NCBI GenBank assembly: GCA_964602655.1
Contig: CAZRSF010000005.1
Location: 1 to 64,000 of the forward strand
Source of the DNA: Moduliflexus sp964602655
GTDB taxonomy: Bacteria; Moduliflexota; Moduliflexia; Moduliflexales; Moduliflexaceae
Reading direction: 5' to 3'
Length of the DNA stretch: 64,000 nt
Shown: piece by piece, positions 18,725-28,069 of the stretch
How the letters are laid out: each line of letters opens with the position of its first letter
Numbering within the stretch: position 1 is the first letter of the stretch
Program-made: the position numbers and the translations under genes
Notes under the pieces: generated by a model
The model's input: the letters and a program-made list of their open reading frames with translations, nothing else
The model's database searches: none
Told to the model about the DNA's origin: nothing

Positions 18725-19648
18725 ATGCAAGCAAACAAAATTATTCATACAGTACGCGGCGCGATCCCGGCGTCAGAATTAGGCTGGACGTTGCCGCACG
18801 AACATATTCTGGTAGATTTCGGCGGCGCGGCAACTGCCGGAAAACATCGGTATGACGCCGCCAATGTCATCGCCGTAATGCTGCCGTATCTGGTAGAACT
18901 TCGCAAACAAGGCATCACAGGCTTTTTCGAATGCACGCCGAATTTTCTCGGCAGAGATGTCGAAATCTTCCGAACGCTTGCGGAGCGTTCCGGCCTGCAT
19001 ATCGTGACGAATACCGGTTTGTACAATAAAGAGTTTCTCCCCGATTACGCCCGGCAGCGCAGCGCGGAGAGCCTGGCAGAAGATTGGATTCGCGAATTCG
19101 AAGAAGGAATTGACGGCACGACGATTCGCCCCGGCTTTATCAAAACCGCCGTGCTGCCGCAGCCGCTGAACGACCTTGAACGGAAATTGATTCGCGCCGC
19201 CGCCCTCACGCATAAGGCCACCGGCCTCACCATCGCCACGCATACCTGCGTCGCCGACACAGCGGAAAGCATTCTGAACGAACTCGAACGCGGCGGCGTT
19301 GATCCGTCGCATTGGATTTTCGTCCATGCGCATCGCGAAGAAGCCAACGAACGATTGGCGACATTGGCAAAGGCTGGCGCGTGGATCGAATTGGACGGCC
19401 TCGCCTTCGGCGGCGAAGAAAATCATCGCGACAAGCTCCTCTTCCTGTTAGAACGCGGTTTCGAAGATCAAGTTCTGCTCTCGCATGACGGCGGCTGGTA
19501 TCATGTCAGCGAACCGAACGGCGGAACTGTCATTCCATTCACCCGCATGTACAGCACCTTTCTCCCGCTCCTCAAAGAACGCGGCGTCAGCGACGCGATC
19601 ATCGAAAAAATCATGCGCATCAATCCGGCCAGAGCCTTCGCGCTGTAA
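18725..19648 (+). CDS. Phosphotriesterase-family metal-dependent hydrolase
   Basis: Amidohydrolase-superfamily TIM barrel with a predicted binuclear metal site. HxH is H25/H27 in LPHEHI, the carboxylated lysine K140 lies in RPGFIKTA, further ligands are H173 in IATHT and H201 or H203 in FVHAHRE, and the catalytic aspartate D255 is in LLSHDGGW. Members act as lactonases, esterases or phosphotriesterases; many, such as PhP/YhfV-like proteins, have unknown natural substrates. Next to GH10 and aldo-keto reductase genes, a sugar-lactone role is possible but unproven. No Shine-Dalgarno is evident before the ATG, which follows a palindrome closely. Confidence 0.92.
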   Translation: MQANKIIHTVRGAIPASELGWTLPHEHILVDFGGAATAGKHRYDAANVIAVMLPYLVELRKQGITGFFECTPNFLGRDVEIFRTLAERSGLHIVTNTGLYNKEFLPDYARQRSAESLAEDWIREFEEGIDGTTIRPGFIKTAVLPQPLNDLERKLIRAAALTHKATGLTIATHTCVADTAESILNELERGGVDPSHWIFVHAHREEANERLATLAKAGAWIELDGLAFGGEENHRDKLLFLLERGFEDQVLLSHDGGWYHVSEPNGGTVIPFTRMYSTFLPLLKERGVSDAIIEKIMRINPARAFAL

Positions 19649-19656
19649 ATGCCAAC

Positions 19657-19689
19657 AGTTGTCAGACACCTTCAAGGTGTCTGACAACT
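19657..19689. repeat. 33-nt palindrome, family B copy 1
   Basis: Perfect 16+1+16 inverted repeat (arm AGTTGTCAGACACCTT). The GTCAGACAC block recurs in the 33-nt palindrome at 27882-27914. It may double as a terminator for the hydrolase gene. Confidence 0.8.
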
Positions 19690-19818
19690 TGCAAAAAACG
19701 ACAAATAACATCCAGGGGTTGAAACCGCTGTCTATATGCCGCCGACCTTTCAGATCGAAACGCCTGCCGCGAAGCGGCAATGGAATAAAGCCAGACGTTT
19801 CAACGTCTGGGAAAATTG

Positions 19819-19843
19819 TATGTCGAAACTCTTTTTCGACATA
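19819..19843. repeat. GTCGAAA-type palindrome, family C copy 1
   Basis: A 10-bp stem TATGTCGAAA / TTTCGACATA with a 5-nt loop. Related GTCGAAA/TTTCGAY palindromes occur at 38465-38496 and 53150-53172. Confidence 0.65.
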
Positions 19844-19879
19844 GGCGAAACAACAGTTTCGCCCTACATCAGAAAATCC

Positions 19880-19889
19880 NNNNNNNNNN
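19880..19889. other. Assembly gap (10 N)
   Basis: Ten N bases, a placeholder of unknown true length. The surrounding intergenic sequence is palindrome-rich, which could explain the failed assembly. Confidence 0.99.
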
Positions 19890-20074
19890 AGACGAACGAG
19901 ATTAATCAGAAAATCCGCGCCATTCCCATTTCCCTCTGAAAAATTCCTTGCAAAGTTTTCAACGCTTCACGTAAGATAACACAGCACCCCAAAAGAGCCA
20001 AACACAAGGCAACGCGCAACCGCGCACATCCTTGCTTACACGTATCCTTGTAGTTCCAAACGGAGGAAACACCT

Positions 20075-23000
20075 ATGAAACGCCGCATCAGTTGCATCGT
20101 CATCATGTTATTCAGCCTCTTCCCGTCAATCGTTTTGGCCGAAACCGTTTCGACCGTCGAGATTGACGCTCTGTTCGCGGATCGCAATTACGCCGAAGCC
20201 GCGAGCCGCCTGCAAGACGCCTTGACGCAAAATCCCGACAACGCCGACTATCTCGCCTATCTGCTCGGCAACGCGCTGTTCTATCAAAAAGAATACGCGC
20301 AAGCCATCGAACGCTTTCAGCGCTTTGCCGCCGACTATCCGCAATCGAAATGGCTGCCGAAAGTGCTGTTCCGGCAGGCCGATTGCTACCTTGCCTTGAA
20401 ACAATTCCAGCAGGCCGGGGAAATCTATCTGCCGCAAGTGACGCAATTGGTCTCGGCAGAGCGCAAAGAGCGCGTCGCCGCCGTCTATCTCGATTTCGCG
20501 GAGGCGTATTTCAGTGGCGAATGGGTGAAAGATCAGGACGAGCCGGGACTTGAAAAAACGCCGGATTACGCCAGAGCAAAGGTCTTTTACGAGTTAGCGC
20601 TGCAATTGGAACTCAGCCCGGCGAAAAGCGAGGACATCCGCCTGAAAGCCGCCCGCTGCGCCTACGAATTAACCAATTACGACGAGGCGATCACGCTCCT
20701 GACCGCGCTGCAAAAGGAAATGCCGGAGGGCACGCGCCGCGCCGAAACCGCCTACTATCTCGGCCAATCGTATCTGAAACAGGGCAACCTGCCGCAAGCG
20801 CGGCGCGTCTTCCGCGATTTCGCCGCCGACTTTCCGCAAGACGAACACGCGCCGGAAATCGCCTTTTTGCTCAGCCGCGCCTTTCGGATTCCGACGCCCG
20901 CTTCGACCGAAGAACTCGAGCTCGGCGTCAAAAGCCTGCAAGAGTTCGTCGCCGCGTATCCCGCCGACAAACGCGCCGCGCAGGCGGAATACGAAATCGG
21001 CCTGTCGCATTACAATTTCGGCAGGCTCGACGCGGCGGCCTCCGCGCTGACTGCGTTCATTCAGAAACATGCGGCGGCTTCCGCGCAAAATGCCGTTGAT
21101 TCCGCGTCTGCATCGGCAAAGCCGGACGAATGGCTTTCCGCCGAACAAACGCTCCCGCTCGCCCGTTTCTATCTCGGCAGCGTCTATCAGCGGCAGCGCA
21201 AATTTCAGGACGCCATCGCCGTCTGGCAGGAGTTTTTGCAGACGCATCCGTCGCACAATCTCTGGAACGAAGCGCAGCGTCAGATCGTCGAAACCGAATA
21301 TCTGATCGCCGCGAATTTGCGGCAGGACAAGCAATTCGCCGCCGCCCGCGCCGCCTTCGAACAATTTTTGAACGCGCACCCGCTCGACCCGCGCAACCCC
21401 GACATCATGTTCCAAATCGGCGACATGTTCAAGGAGCAAGAAGCCTATCAGGACGCCATCGCGCAATGGAAACGCGCCGTCTCGAAATATCCGCAAACCG
21501 ACCCGGCCTCGCAGGCGCAATTCGAAATCGGGCAGCTTTTGGAAAGCAAGCTGCTGAAATTCGAGGAGGCGTTCGAGGCGTACAAGCAAGTGACGTGGGG
21601 ATCGCACTACGGCGCGGCGCAGGAACGGATGACCGCGATGCAGGCCAAACGCCTCGCGGTGCAGACCGAGCGCGTCTTCCGCTCGAACGAAACGCCCGCG
21701 CTGAAGGTCACAACGCGCAACATCGAAACCCTGACGCTGAAAATGTATCAGGTGGATTTGGAAACCTATTTCCGCAAAAATCAGACCGTCGGCGGCGTGG
21801 AATCGCTTGATATTGCGCTGATTGACCCCGATAAGACGTGGCAGGAAACCATCGCGAATTATGAAAAATATCGCGAATTCGAGAGCCGGTTCGTCATGCA
21901 ATTCGCCGAACCGGGCGCGTATTTGGTGACGTGCAGCGAAGAAAGCGTCGAAGGCGGCGTCGGCTACGAGGCGACGACGCTCGTGCTGGTCAGCGATTTG
22001 GATGTCGTCGTCAAAACCACGAAACGCGACGCGCTGGTCTTTGCCGAAAACATGCGGACGGGCGCGGCGTATCCGGGCGTCAAGTTCTTGTTCAGCGACG
22101 GCGCGAAAATTTTCTACGAAGGCGCGACGCAGGCGGACGGCGTCTTTCATGCCGCGCTAAAAGAATTGAAAGAGACGCAAAACCTGCGCGTGTTCGCGTT
22201 CGACGGCAAGCATTACGCCGCCGGAACGCTCGGCCTCGATGCCTTGCAATTCGTCGAAGGCGTCGCCGCTCGCGGCTACATCTACACGGATCGCCCAGCG
22301 TATCGCCCCGGCCAGCAGGTCAACGTCAAGGGGATTCTGCGGGAAGCCGACGCGGCGGGCAATCTGCGCGTGCCGCAACTTCCTGAAAACGCCCGCTATG
22401 CCGTGCAAATTCAGAATTCTCAAGGCGCGACGATCTTTCAAGACGACGCGGCGTTGAGCGAATTCGGCACGTTCGCGGCTGATGTGACGCTGAACCCCGC
22501 CGCGCCGACCGGCGAATATCGCCTGTTCGCGCAGCGCGGCGATCAGCAGCCGTTTTCCGGGACGTTTCTTGTCGAGGAATACAAGCTGGAAACCGTCAAA
22601 TTGACGCTTGAAACCGACCGCGAGGTCTATTTCCGCGGCGAAACCATCACCGGCAAAATCCGCGCCGCCTACTATTACGGCGAACCGGCGCGGGAAAAAA
22701 GCGTCAGTTACACGCTCGGCAACGTCGAATTGCTGGCCGCGAAAACCGACCAGAACGGCGAAATCCCGTTCACGCTGAACACCCGCGATTTCACGGAAAG
22801 CCAGCCCGTGACGATTTTCGCGCGATTGGACGCGGAGAACGTGCAGGCCGGGAAAACGGTCTTTCTCGCCACGCGCGGCTTTAGCTGCGCAGTCGCGACG
22901 CTGCGGGATGTCTATCTTGTCAACGAAGACATCGAGGCGACGGTCAAAACGACCGATCCGGCGGGAAAGCCGACGCAGGAAACGCTGACGTTCGGCGTCT

Positions 23001-26000
23001 TCAAGCTCGAAACCGCGCCGTCCGGCGACACGTCGGAGCGCAAAGTGTCGGAACAGCACGTCGTGACCGGCGCGGACGGGAGCGGCAAGGCGTTGTTCAA
23101 GCTCGCGGACGGCGGCGACTACATCCTTCGCGCCGAAGGCCGCGACCGTTTTGAGAATCCGGTCTCTGGCGAAATCCGGCTCTTCGTTTCCGGCAAAGAC
23201 GACGAAATCAAATTGCGGATTCTGGCCGACGCCGAGGAATTCAAGGTCGGCGACACGCCAGAAATCCGGCTGTCATCGAACGCCGCTGACGGTCTCGCGC
23301 TGCTGACCTACGAAGGCGAGACGATTTTGTCGTATCAGATTTTGAGCCTGAAAAACGGCGTCAATCCGCTGACGCTGACCATCGGCAACGAACACGCGCC
23401 GAATTTCACGCTGTCGGCGGCGCAAATGGAAGGGAATAAATTCCATCAAGCGCAGAAATATTTCGCCGTGCTGCGTCAATTGAATGTCGCTTTGACCGTC
23501 AAACACGCCGAATCCGCCGCCGCGCCCGACTATTTTCAGCCGCAAGAAAGCGTGACGGTCGAGATTCTGACGACGGATCAAAACGGCAAGCCCGTTCCCG
23601 CCGAATTGTCCTTAGCGATGGTTGACGAGGCGCTCTATGCCCGTTACGCCGAATCCGCGCCGCCGATCCGCGCATTTTTCTACGACCAGAAACGCGAATC
23701 CGCGTCGCAAATTGCGACCTCTTGCACGTTCCGATTCGATGCCGAAACGAAGGAGTTAGTCACCGAGCTATTGGATGAAGAAGCGCGGCTTGAAGAAGAA
23801 ACTGTTATGCCTGCGCCTGCGGCTGAACCGATGGTCATGTCCGCCGAATTCGATGGAAATATGCTGGGAGGGGCTGACGAAGCCCCTGCTCTGGCTGCGC
23901 CAGGCCAGAAGACGCGAGCAAGCATGGCAAAAGATAAAAAAGAAGGCTTTTTCGCCGATGATTTAGAAGCTGCGAAACCAATGGAAGAACGGCGCAACGA
24001 AGCGGGCGCATTTCTCGCCGCGCTGCGCGACTATTTCCCGGAAACCGGCTACTGGAATCCGCGCATCGTCACCGACGCGAACGGCACAGCGAGCGTGACC
24101 GTCACGCTGCCGGATTCGACGACGGAATGGCGGTTCACGAGTCGGGGCGTCACGCAGGAAACGCTCGTCGGCGAAACGACCGCCGGAATCGTGACGAAAC
24201 TCCCGTTTTTCGCCGAAATGAAAACGCCGCCGGTCTTTTTGGAAGGGGACAAGGCGACGCTGCTGGCAAACGTGCAAAATTCGTCGGGCGCGGAACAGCA
24301 AGTGAATCTGACCTTTTCGGCGCAGCTTGACGGCGCGGTCGTCGCGCAGCAGGAACAGACCGTCGCCGCGCCGGATAAACAACTGACGGAAAGCGCGTAC
24401 CGGCTCGATTTGAGCGGCATAACGCCGCCGGTCGCCGGTGCGACGCTGACGCTCGAACTGAACGCCGCCGCCGGGCAATGGCAGGATCGCATCCGGCGCG
24501 AAGTCGCGGCGCGGGCGTGGGGCGCAGAATTCAGCGCATCGAAAAGCGGCGCGGCCACCGACGATGCAAGCGTCAAGATCGCGCTTCCCGCCGGGCGTCC
24601 GTATGTTGCGCAGGACATGACGATTCTGCTGAATCCTTCCGTTGACCGGACGCTGCTCGATTTGATTGACGACCGCCCCTGGCCGTGCAAAGAGCCGTCG
24701 TCCTCTTCGATTCATCAGGCGCAGATTTTGCTGAACGTGCTGCGTTATCTCGAACGCCCCGGCCAGTCGGAGAATTCGGCGGCGCAGATTGCCGATTTGC
24801 GGCANNNNNNNNNNGAACAGCAGCAGAACGCCGACGGCGGCTGGAATTGGACAGGCTTGAGAACGTTCAGCGATTTGTTTATCGCGGCGGACGCCGTCAG
24901 CCTGCTGTCGGAAGCGAAACGCGGCGGGTTCGCCGTGCGGCCTGACGTGCTGCAAAACGGCGTCAACTACGTCAAACAGCAGTTTCAGGCCGCGTCGGAC
25001 AACGATGTCAAAACGTATCTGCTTTACGCCATGACCGCCGCCGGAGACGTGGATTTCGCGCACGTCAACCGCGTCTATCGCGAGCGGAATTCGCTGCATA
25101 CGGCGGGGCTTGCGCTGTTGGTGTTGACCGCCGCCGCGATGAATCGCCCGGAAATCGGTGCGGAACTGAGCGGAATGCTTGTGGCGCGGGCGACGACGCA
25201 GACGAATGACGCGACCGGCGCAACCATGATTTACTGGGCGTCCGATTCGACGCTGCGTTCGATGGAAGGCGAGGTCGAAACGACCGCGCTTGCGTTGTTG
25301 GCGTTGCTGAAAACGACGCCGCAAGCGCCGCAGATTCAGCAGGCGATGGCGTGGCTGAACGCGCAGCGGCGCTGGATGGGCTGGGGTTCGACTCGCGCCA
25401 ACGCCCGGATCGCGCCGGTGTTGCTGGAATATTTCACGGCGTCGCAATTCGCGGAAAACCGCTACGCGCTGAAAATCAGCGTCAACGGCAAGCCGCTCGA
25501 CGCGCTTTCGGTCAACGGCGAGCAGGCGGCGCAGACGTTGCGCGTTCCGGAGGAATTGCTGCTTGACGGCGAAAATCGCGTGGATTTCGAATTCGACGGG
25601 CGCGGCGCGTTCCAATATGTCTGCGTCTTGACCGGCGTGAGCCGCGAACTTGCGGAAACGCATCAATTTTTCGACGTGAAACGCTATTACGAGCCTGCGC
25701 CGATTCTCTACGACGGGCGCGAAATTCAGCGCGGATTCAGCGTGCTGGACGGCTCATACAACACGTGGCGCAATCCGGTCACGCAGATTCCGCTCGGCGG
25801 CTTTTCCCGCGTGACGGTCGAATACAACCGGCGGCAGTTCGATTACGACCGCCCCTACATGAATCAGCCGATCATCATCGAAGAGCCGCTTCCGGCGGGC
25901 GCGATGGCGTTGGAGCAGTCCATTCAAGGCGATTTGCTGGATCATGAAATTCGCGACGGCAAGCTGATTTTCTATCCGAACAACGCCAGCTACGGCACGG

Positions 26001-27874
26001 TCACATACGACCTTTACGGCTATCTGCCGGGCGTCTTCCGCGTCTTGCCGACGAAAGTTTCGACGCCGTATCTGCCGGAGCGGTTCGACTACGCCGCGCC
26101 TTACGAAATGAGCGTTTTAGAGCGCGGTCAGGCGATTTCGGAGACGTACAAAAAGACGCCGGACGAATTGTATTATCTCGGAAAAGCGATGTTCGACGAC
26201 AAACGCCGCGCTGAGGCGCGACCGCTGTTGACGGAACTGTTCGAGCAATTCCGGCTGCAATCCGAGCCGTATCGCGACACGGCGAAAATGCTGATGTATA
26301 TCGCGATTGACGAGCGCAACAGCCGCGACATCGTGCGCTTTTTCGAGGTGTTGAAAGAGAAATATCCTGATTTGGTCTTGAGTTTCGCCGACATTTTGCG
26401 CGTCGCGCAGGCGTATGGCGAGATTCAGGAGCATGAACGAGCGGTGCAAGTGTTGCGGGCGACGGCGGAAGCGTCGTTCCTGAAAGACGTGCAGATCAGC
26501 GGGACGCTCGAAGCGCAGGGGAAATTCCTGCCGTCGGTGGATTACACGAGAAACGTGCTGCTGGAATATCCCGACGCGCCGGTCACGGAAACCGCGTTTT
26601 ACGGCCTGTCGCAACTGCTTTACACGGAGGCCGAGACGCTGCGGGACGTGCCGCAATCGAAGAGCGGCAAACTCTCGCGCAAAGAATTGCTGCAAGGCGC
26701 GATTGCCATGCTGCACGAGTTTTTGACGCGCTACCCGGAACAGCAGATCGCCGACGAAGTCAGTTTTTCATTAGCGAATGCCTATCTCGATTCGGAAGAA
26801 TTCGAGCGCGTCGTTTCGCTGTCGCGGCAATTCCGGCAGCGCTACCCGAAAAGCCCCTATCTGAGCGCGTATGAGTACCTCGAAGGCTACGCCGATTTCG
26901 AATTGGAACACTACGACGAATCGCTGCAACTCTGCCAGAAAGTCGCGACGGAAAAATATCCGGATCGGCAGGGCAATCTTGTCGAAAGCGACCACAAATA
27001 TCTCGCCATGTATTTGATGGGGCAGATGTATCACGCGATGGGCAAGCCGGAGCAGGCGATTGCGGAATATGAAAAGGTCAAAGACCGCTTCCCGGACGCA
27101 AGCGAGGCGATGACGTATTTCACGAAAAAGCTGCTGAAATTCGATGAGGCGACGACCTTCAGCCCCGGCGACGCGATTGCGATTCCGCTGCGTTATCGCA
27201 ACATCAAAGACGTGAATTTGCTGGCGTATCGCGTGGATTTGATGAAGTTTTACTTGTTGCAGAAGAATTTAGAAAACGTCGCGGCAATTAATTTAGCCGG
27301 AATCACGCCGTATCATCAGGCGACCGCGCATCTCGGCGACGGCAAGGACTACGCCGAAAAAACGCAAACGCTTGCGCTGCCGCTGCAAGAAGAAGGCGCG
27401 TATTTGGTGACGGCGAAAGAGGCGGAAACCGACGCCTCCGGGTTGGTGTTGATCAGCCCGCTGCGGCTGGAAGTCGAAGAAGACGCGCAAAGCGGGCGGG
27501 TGCGGGTGAACGTCATCAATTCCGCCACGAACCGCTACGAAAATAACGCGCACGTCAAAGTCATCGGCGTGAACGACGCGGAATTCGTCTCCGGCTCGAC
27601 CGATTTGCGCGGCATTTTCATCGCTGACAACATTCACGGCGCGGTCACGGTCATCGCGAGAAAAGGGAATCAATACGCCTTCTATCGCGGCAAAACCGAC
27701 TTGCAGCCGGAACAATACGACATCATGCCGCAATCGCAGATGGATATGCGTTCGCAGGCGACGCAATATCTGCGGGAAAGCAATATGATGATTCAGCAGC
27801 AGGGCGCGGGCTATCTGCGCCAGCAGTTGTATCAGAACAAGCAGCAAGGCGTCGAGGTGCAGGCGACGTATTGA
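20075..27874 (+). CDS. Giant TPR / alpha-2-macroglobulin-like protein without thioester
   Basis: About 2,600 residues starting with a signal peptide (KRRISCIVIMLFSLFPSIVLA), so exported. Tetratricopeptide-like repeats (about 30-500) precede macroglobulin beta-domains, with the typical TDRPAYRPGQQVNVKG near 740. The A2M domain follows near 1325 (WNPRIVTDANG, TLPDSTTEWRF) and then an alpha/alpha-toroid thioester domain with NADGGWNW. Where bacterial macroglobulins carry CxEQ, this one has RPWPCKEPSS near 1535, so the Gln partner is missing. After further beta-domains, TPR repeats return (about 2020-2340) and a beta-domain like the one near residue 550 closes the protein. GGAGG precedes the ATG. 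The role is probably protease trapping or envelope scaffolding. A 10-N gap (24805-24814) falls inside the toroid domain, so exact length is uncertain. Confidence 0.88.
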   Translation: MKRRISCIVIMLFSLFPSIVLAETVSTVEIDALFADRNYAEAASRLQDALTQNPDNADYLAYLLGNALFYQKEYAQAIERFQRFAADYPQSKWLPKVLFRQADCYLALKQFQQAGEIYLPQVTQLVSAERKERVAAVYLDFAEAYFSGEWVKDQDEPGLEKTPDYARAKVFYELALQLELSPAKSEDIRLKAARCAYELTNYDEAITLLTALQKEMPEGTRRAETAYYLGQSYLKQGNLPQARRVFRDFAADFPQDEHAPEIAFLLSRAFRIPTPASTEELELGVKSLQEFVAAYPADKRAAQAEYEIGLSHYNFGRLDAAASALTAFIQKHAAASAQNAVDSASASAKPDEWLSAEQTLPLARFYLGSVYQRQRKFQDAIAVWQEFLQTHPSHNLWNEAQRQIVETEYLIAANLRQDKQFAAARAAFEQFLNAHPLDPRNPDIMFQIGDMFKEQEAYQDAIAQWKRAVSKYPQTDPASQAQFEIGQLLESKLLKFEEAFEAYKQVTWGSHYGAAQERMTAMQAKRLAVQTERVFRSNETPALKVTTRNIETLTLKMYQVDLETYFRKNQTVGGVESLDIALIDPDKTWQETIANYEKYREFESRFVMQFAEPGAYLVTCSEESVEGGVGYEATTLVLVSDLDVVVKTTKRDALVFAENMRTGAAYPGVKFLFSDGAKIFYEGATQADGVFHAALKELKETQNLRVFAFDGKHYAAGTLGLDALQFVEGVAARGYIYTDRPAYRPGQQVNVKGILREADAAGNLRVPQLPENARYAVQIQNSQGATIFQDDAALSEFGTFAADVTLNPAAPTGEYRLFAQRGDQQPFSGTFLVEEYKLETVKLTLETDREVYFRGETITGKIRAAYYYGEPAREKSVSYTLGNVELLAAKTDQNGEIPFTLNTRDFTESQPVTIFARLDAENVQAGKTVFLATRGFSCAVATLRDVYLVNEDIEATVKTTDPAGKPTQETLTFGVFKLETAPSGDTSERKVSEQHVVTGADGSGKALFKLADGGDYILRAEGRDRFENPVSGEIRLFVSGKDDEIKLRILADAEEFKVGDTPEIRLSSNAADGLALLTYEGETILSYQILSLKNGVNPLTLTIGNEHAPNFTLSAAQMEGNKFHQAQKYFAVLRQLNVALTVKHAESAAAPDYFQPQESVTVEILTTDQNGKPVPAELSLAMVDEALYARYAESAPPIRAFFYDQKRESASQIATSCTFRFDAETKELVTELLDEEARLEEETVMPAPAAEPMVMSAEFDGNMLGGADEAPALAAPGQKTRASMAKDKKEGFFADDLEAAKPMEERRNEAGAFLAALRDYFPETGYWNPRIVTDANGTASVTVTLPDSTTEWRFTSRGVTQETLVGETTAGIVTKLPFFAEMKTPPVFLEGDKATLLANVQNSSGAEQQVNLTFSAQLDGAVVAQQEQTVAAPDKQLTESAYRLDLSGITPPVAGATLTLELNAAAGQWQDRIRREVAARAWGAEFSASKSGAATDDASVKIALPAGRPYVAQDMTILLNPSVDRTLLDLIDDRPWPCKEPSSSSIHQAQILLNVLRYLERPGQSENSAAQIADLRXXXXEQQQNADGGWNWTGLRTFSDLFIAADAVSLLSEAKRGGFAVRPDVLQNGVNYVKQQFQAASDNDVKTYLLYAMTAAGDVDFAHVNRVYRERNSLHTAGLALLVLTAAAMNRPEIGAELSGMLVARATTQTNDATGATMIYWASDSTLRSMEGEVETTALALLALLKTTPQAPQIQQAMAWLNAQRRWMGWGSTRANARIAPVLLEYFTASQFAENRYALKISVNGKPLDALSVNGEQAAQTLRVPEELLLDGENRVDFEFDGRGAFQYVCVLTGVSRELAETHQFFDVKRYYEPAPILYDGREIQRGFSVLDGSYNTWRNPVTQIPLGGFSRVTVEYNRRQFDYDRPYMNQPIIIEEPLPAGAMALEQSIQGDLLDHEIRDGKLIFYPNNASYGTVTYDLYGYLPGVFRVLPTKVSTPYLPERFDYAAPYEMSVLERGQAISETYKKTPDELYYLGKAMFDDKRRAEARPLLTELFEQFRLQSEPYRDTAKMLMYIAIDERNSRDIVRFFEVLKEKYPDLVLSFADILRVAQAYGEIQEHERAVQVLRATAEASFLKDVQISGTLEAQGKFLPSVDYTRNVLLEYPDAPVTETAFYGLSQLLYTEAETLRDVPQSKSGKLSRKELLQGAIAMLHEFLTRYPEQQIADEVSFSLANAYLDSEEFERVVSLSRQFRQRYPKSPYLSAYEYLEGYADFELEHYDESLQLCQKVATEKYPDRQGNLVESDHKYLAMYLMGQMYHAMGKPEQAIAEYEKVKDRFPDASEAMTYFTKKLLKFDEATTFSPGDAIAIPLRYRNIKDVNLLAYRVDLMKFYLLQKNLENVAAINLAGITPYHQATAHLGDGKDYAEKTQTLALPLQEEGAYLVTAKEAETDASGLVLISPLRLEVEEDAQSGRVRVNVINSATNRYENNAHVKVIGVNDAEFVSGSTDLRGIFIADNIHGAVTVIARKGNQYAFYRGKTDLQPEQYDIMPQSQMDMRSQATQYLRESNMMIQQQGAGYLRQQLYQNKQQGVEVQATY
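24805..24814. other. Assembly gap (10 N) inside the macroglobulin gene
   Basis: Ten N bases. The reading frame is open on both sides, but ten is not a multiple of three and true gap size is unknown, so continuity of the gene here is assumed from matching domain content on either side. Confidence 0.99.
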
Positions 27875-27881
27875 ACTTGAA

Positions 27882-27914
27882 ACCAGTCAGACACGTTTAA
27901 CGTGTCTGACTGGT
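27882..27914. repeat. 33-nt palindrome, family B copy 2
   Basis: Perfect 16+1+16 inverted repeat (arm ACCAGTCAGACACGTT) seven bases after the macroglobulin stop codon. It shares GTCAGACAC and length with the element at 19657-19689, so the giant gene is bracketed by two copies. Confidence 0.8.
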
Positions 27915-27988
27915 GTTCGAAGCGTTTGAGAACGGTTTCATTCCATCCTTGAAAGTGATTGGCCTTCTTGATTTCTTATAAATTTTTA

Positions 27989-28018
27989 TTGACGAAAACT
28001 CATCCTACCTTCGATAAA
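27989..28018 (+). promoter_or_regulatory. Candidate sigma-70 promoter for the zinc-ribbon protein
   Basis: TTGACG at 27989-27994 and GATAAA at 28013-28018 are separated by 18 bp, about 50 bp before the chosen ATG at 28070. Confidence 0.4.
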
Positions 28019-28069
28019 AATTCGTCGCTATTATTCAGTATTCGAAATTTATCAACGAAGAGGGTTTAT

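Larger units (their letters stand above)
19690..20074. other. Intergenic stretch without a gene, palindromes and assembly gap
   Basis: No credible coding region. It holds further short palindromes: TGCCGC/GCGGCA near 19764-19778, a 9-bp stem at 19791-19810 (CCAGACGTT), a 10-bp stem at 19819-19843 (TATGTCGAAA) and an 8-bp stem at about 19844-19863 (GGCGAAAC). A 10-N assembly gap follows. The last 180 bases are the leader of the giant gene at 20075. Confidence 0.7.

Noticed and set aside
19657..19863. Possible CRISPR array from four successive short palindromes
   Set aside because: The units differ in sequence, are unequally spaced and have no repeat-spacer pattern or cas genes.
20669..25666. 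Several long minus-strand frames opposite the macroglobulin gene
   Set aside because: They mirror the GC-rich codon pattern of the plus-strand gene, are compositionally abnormal and lack recognisable domains.
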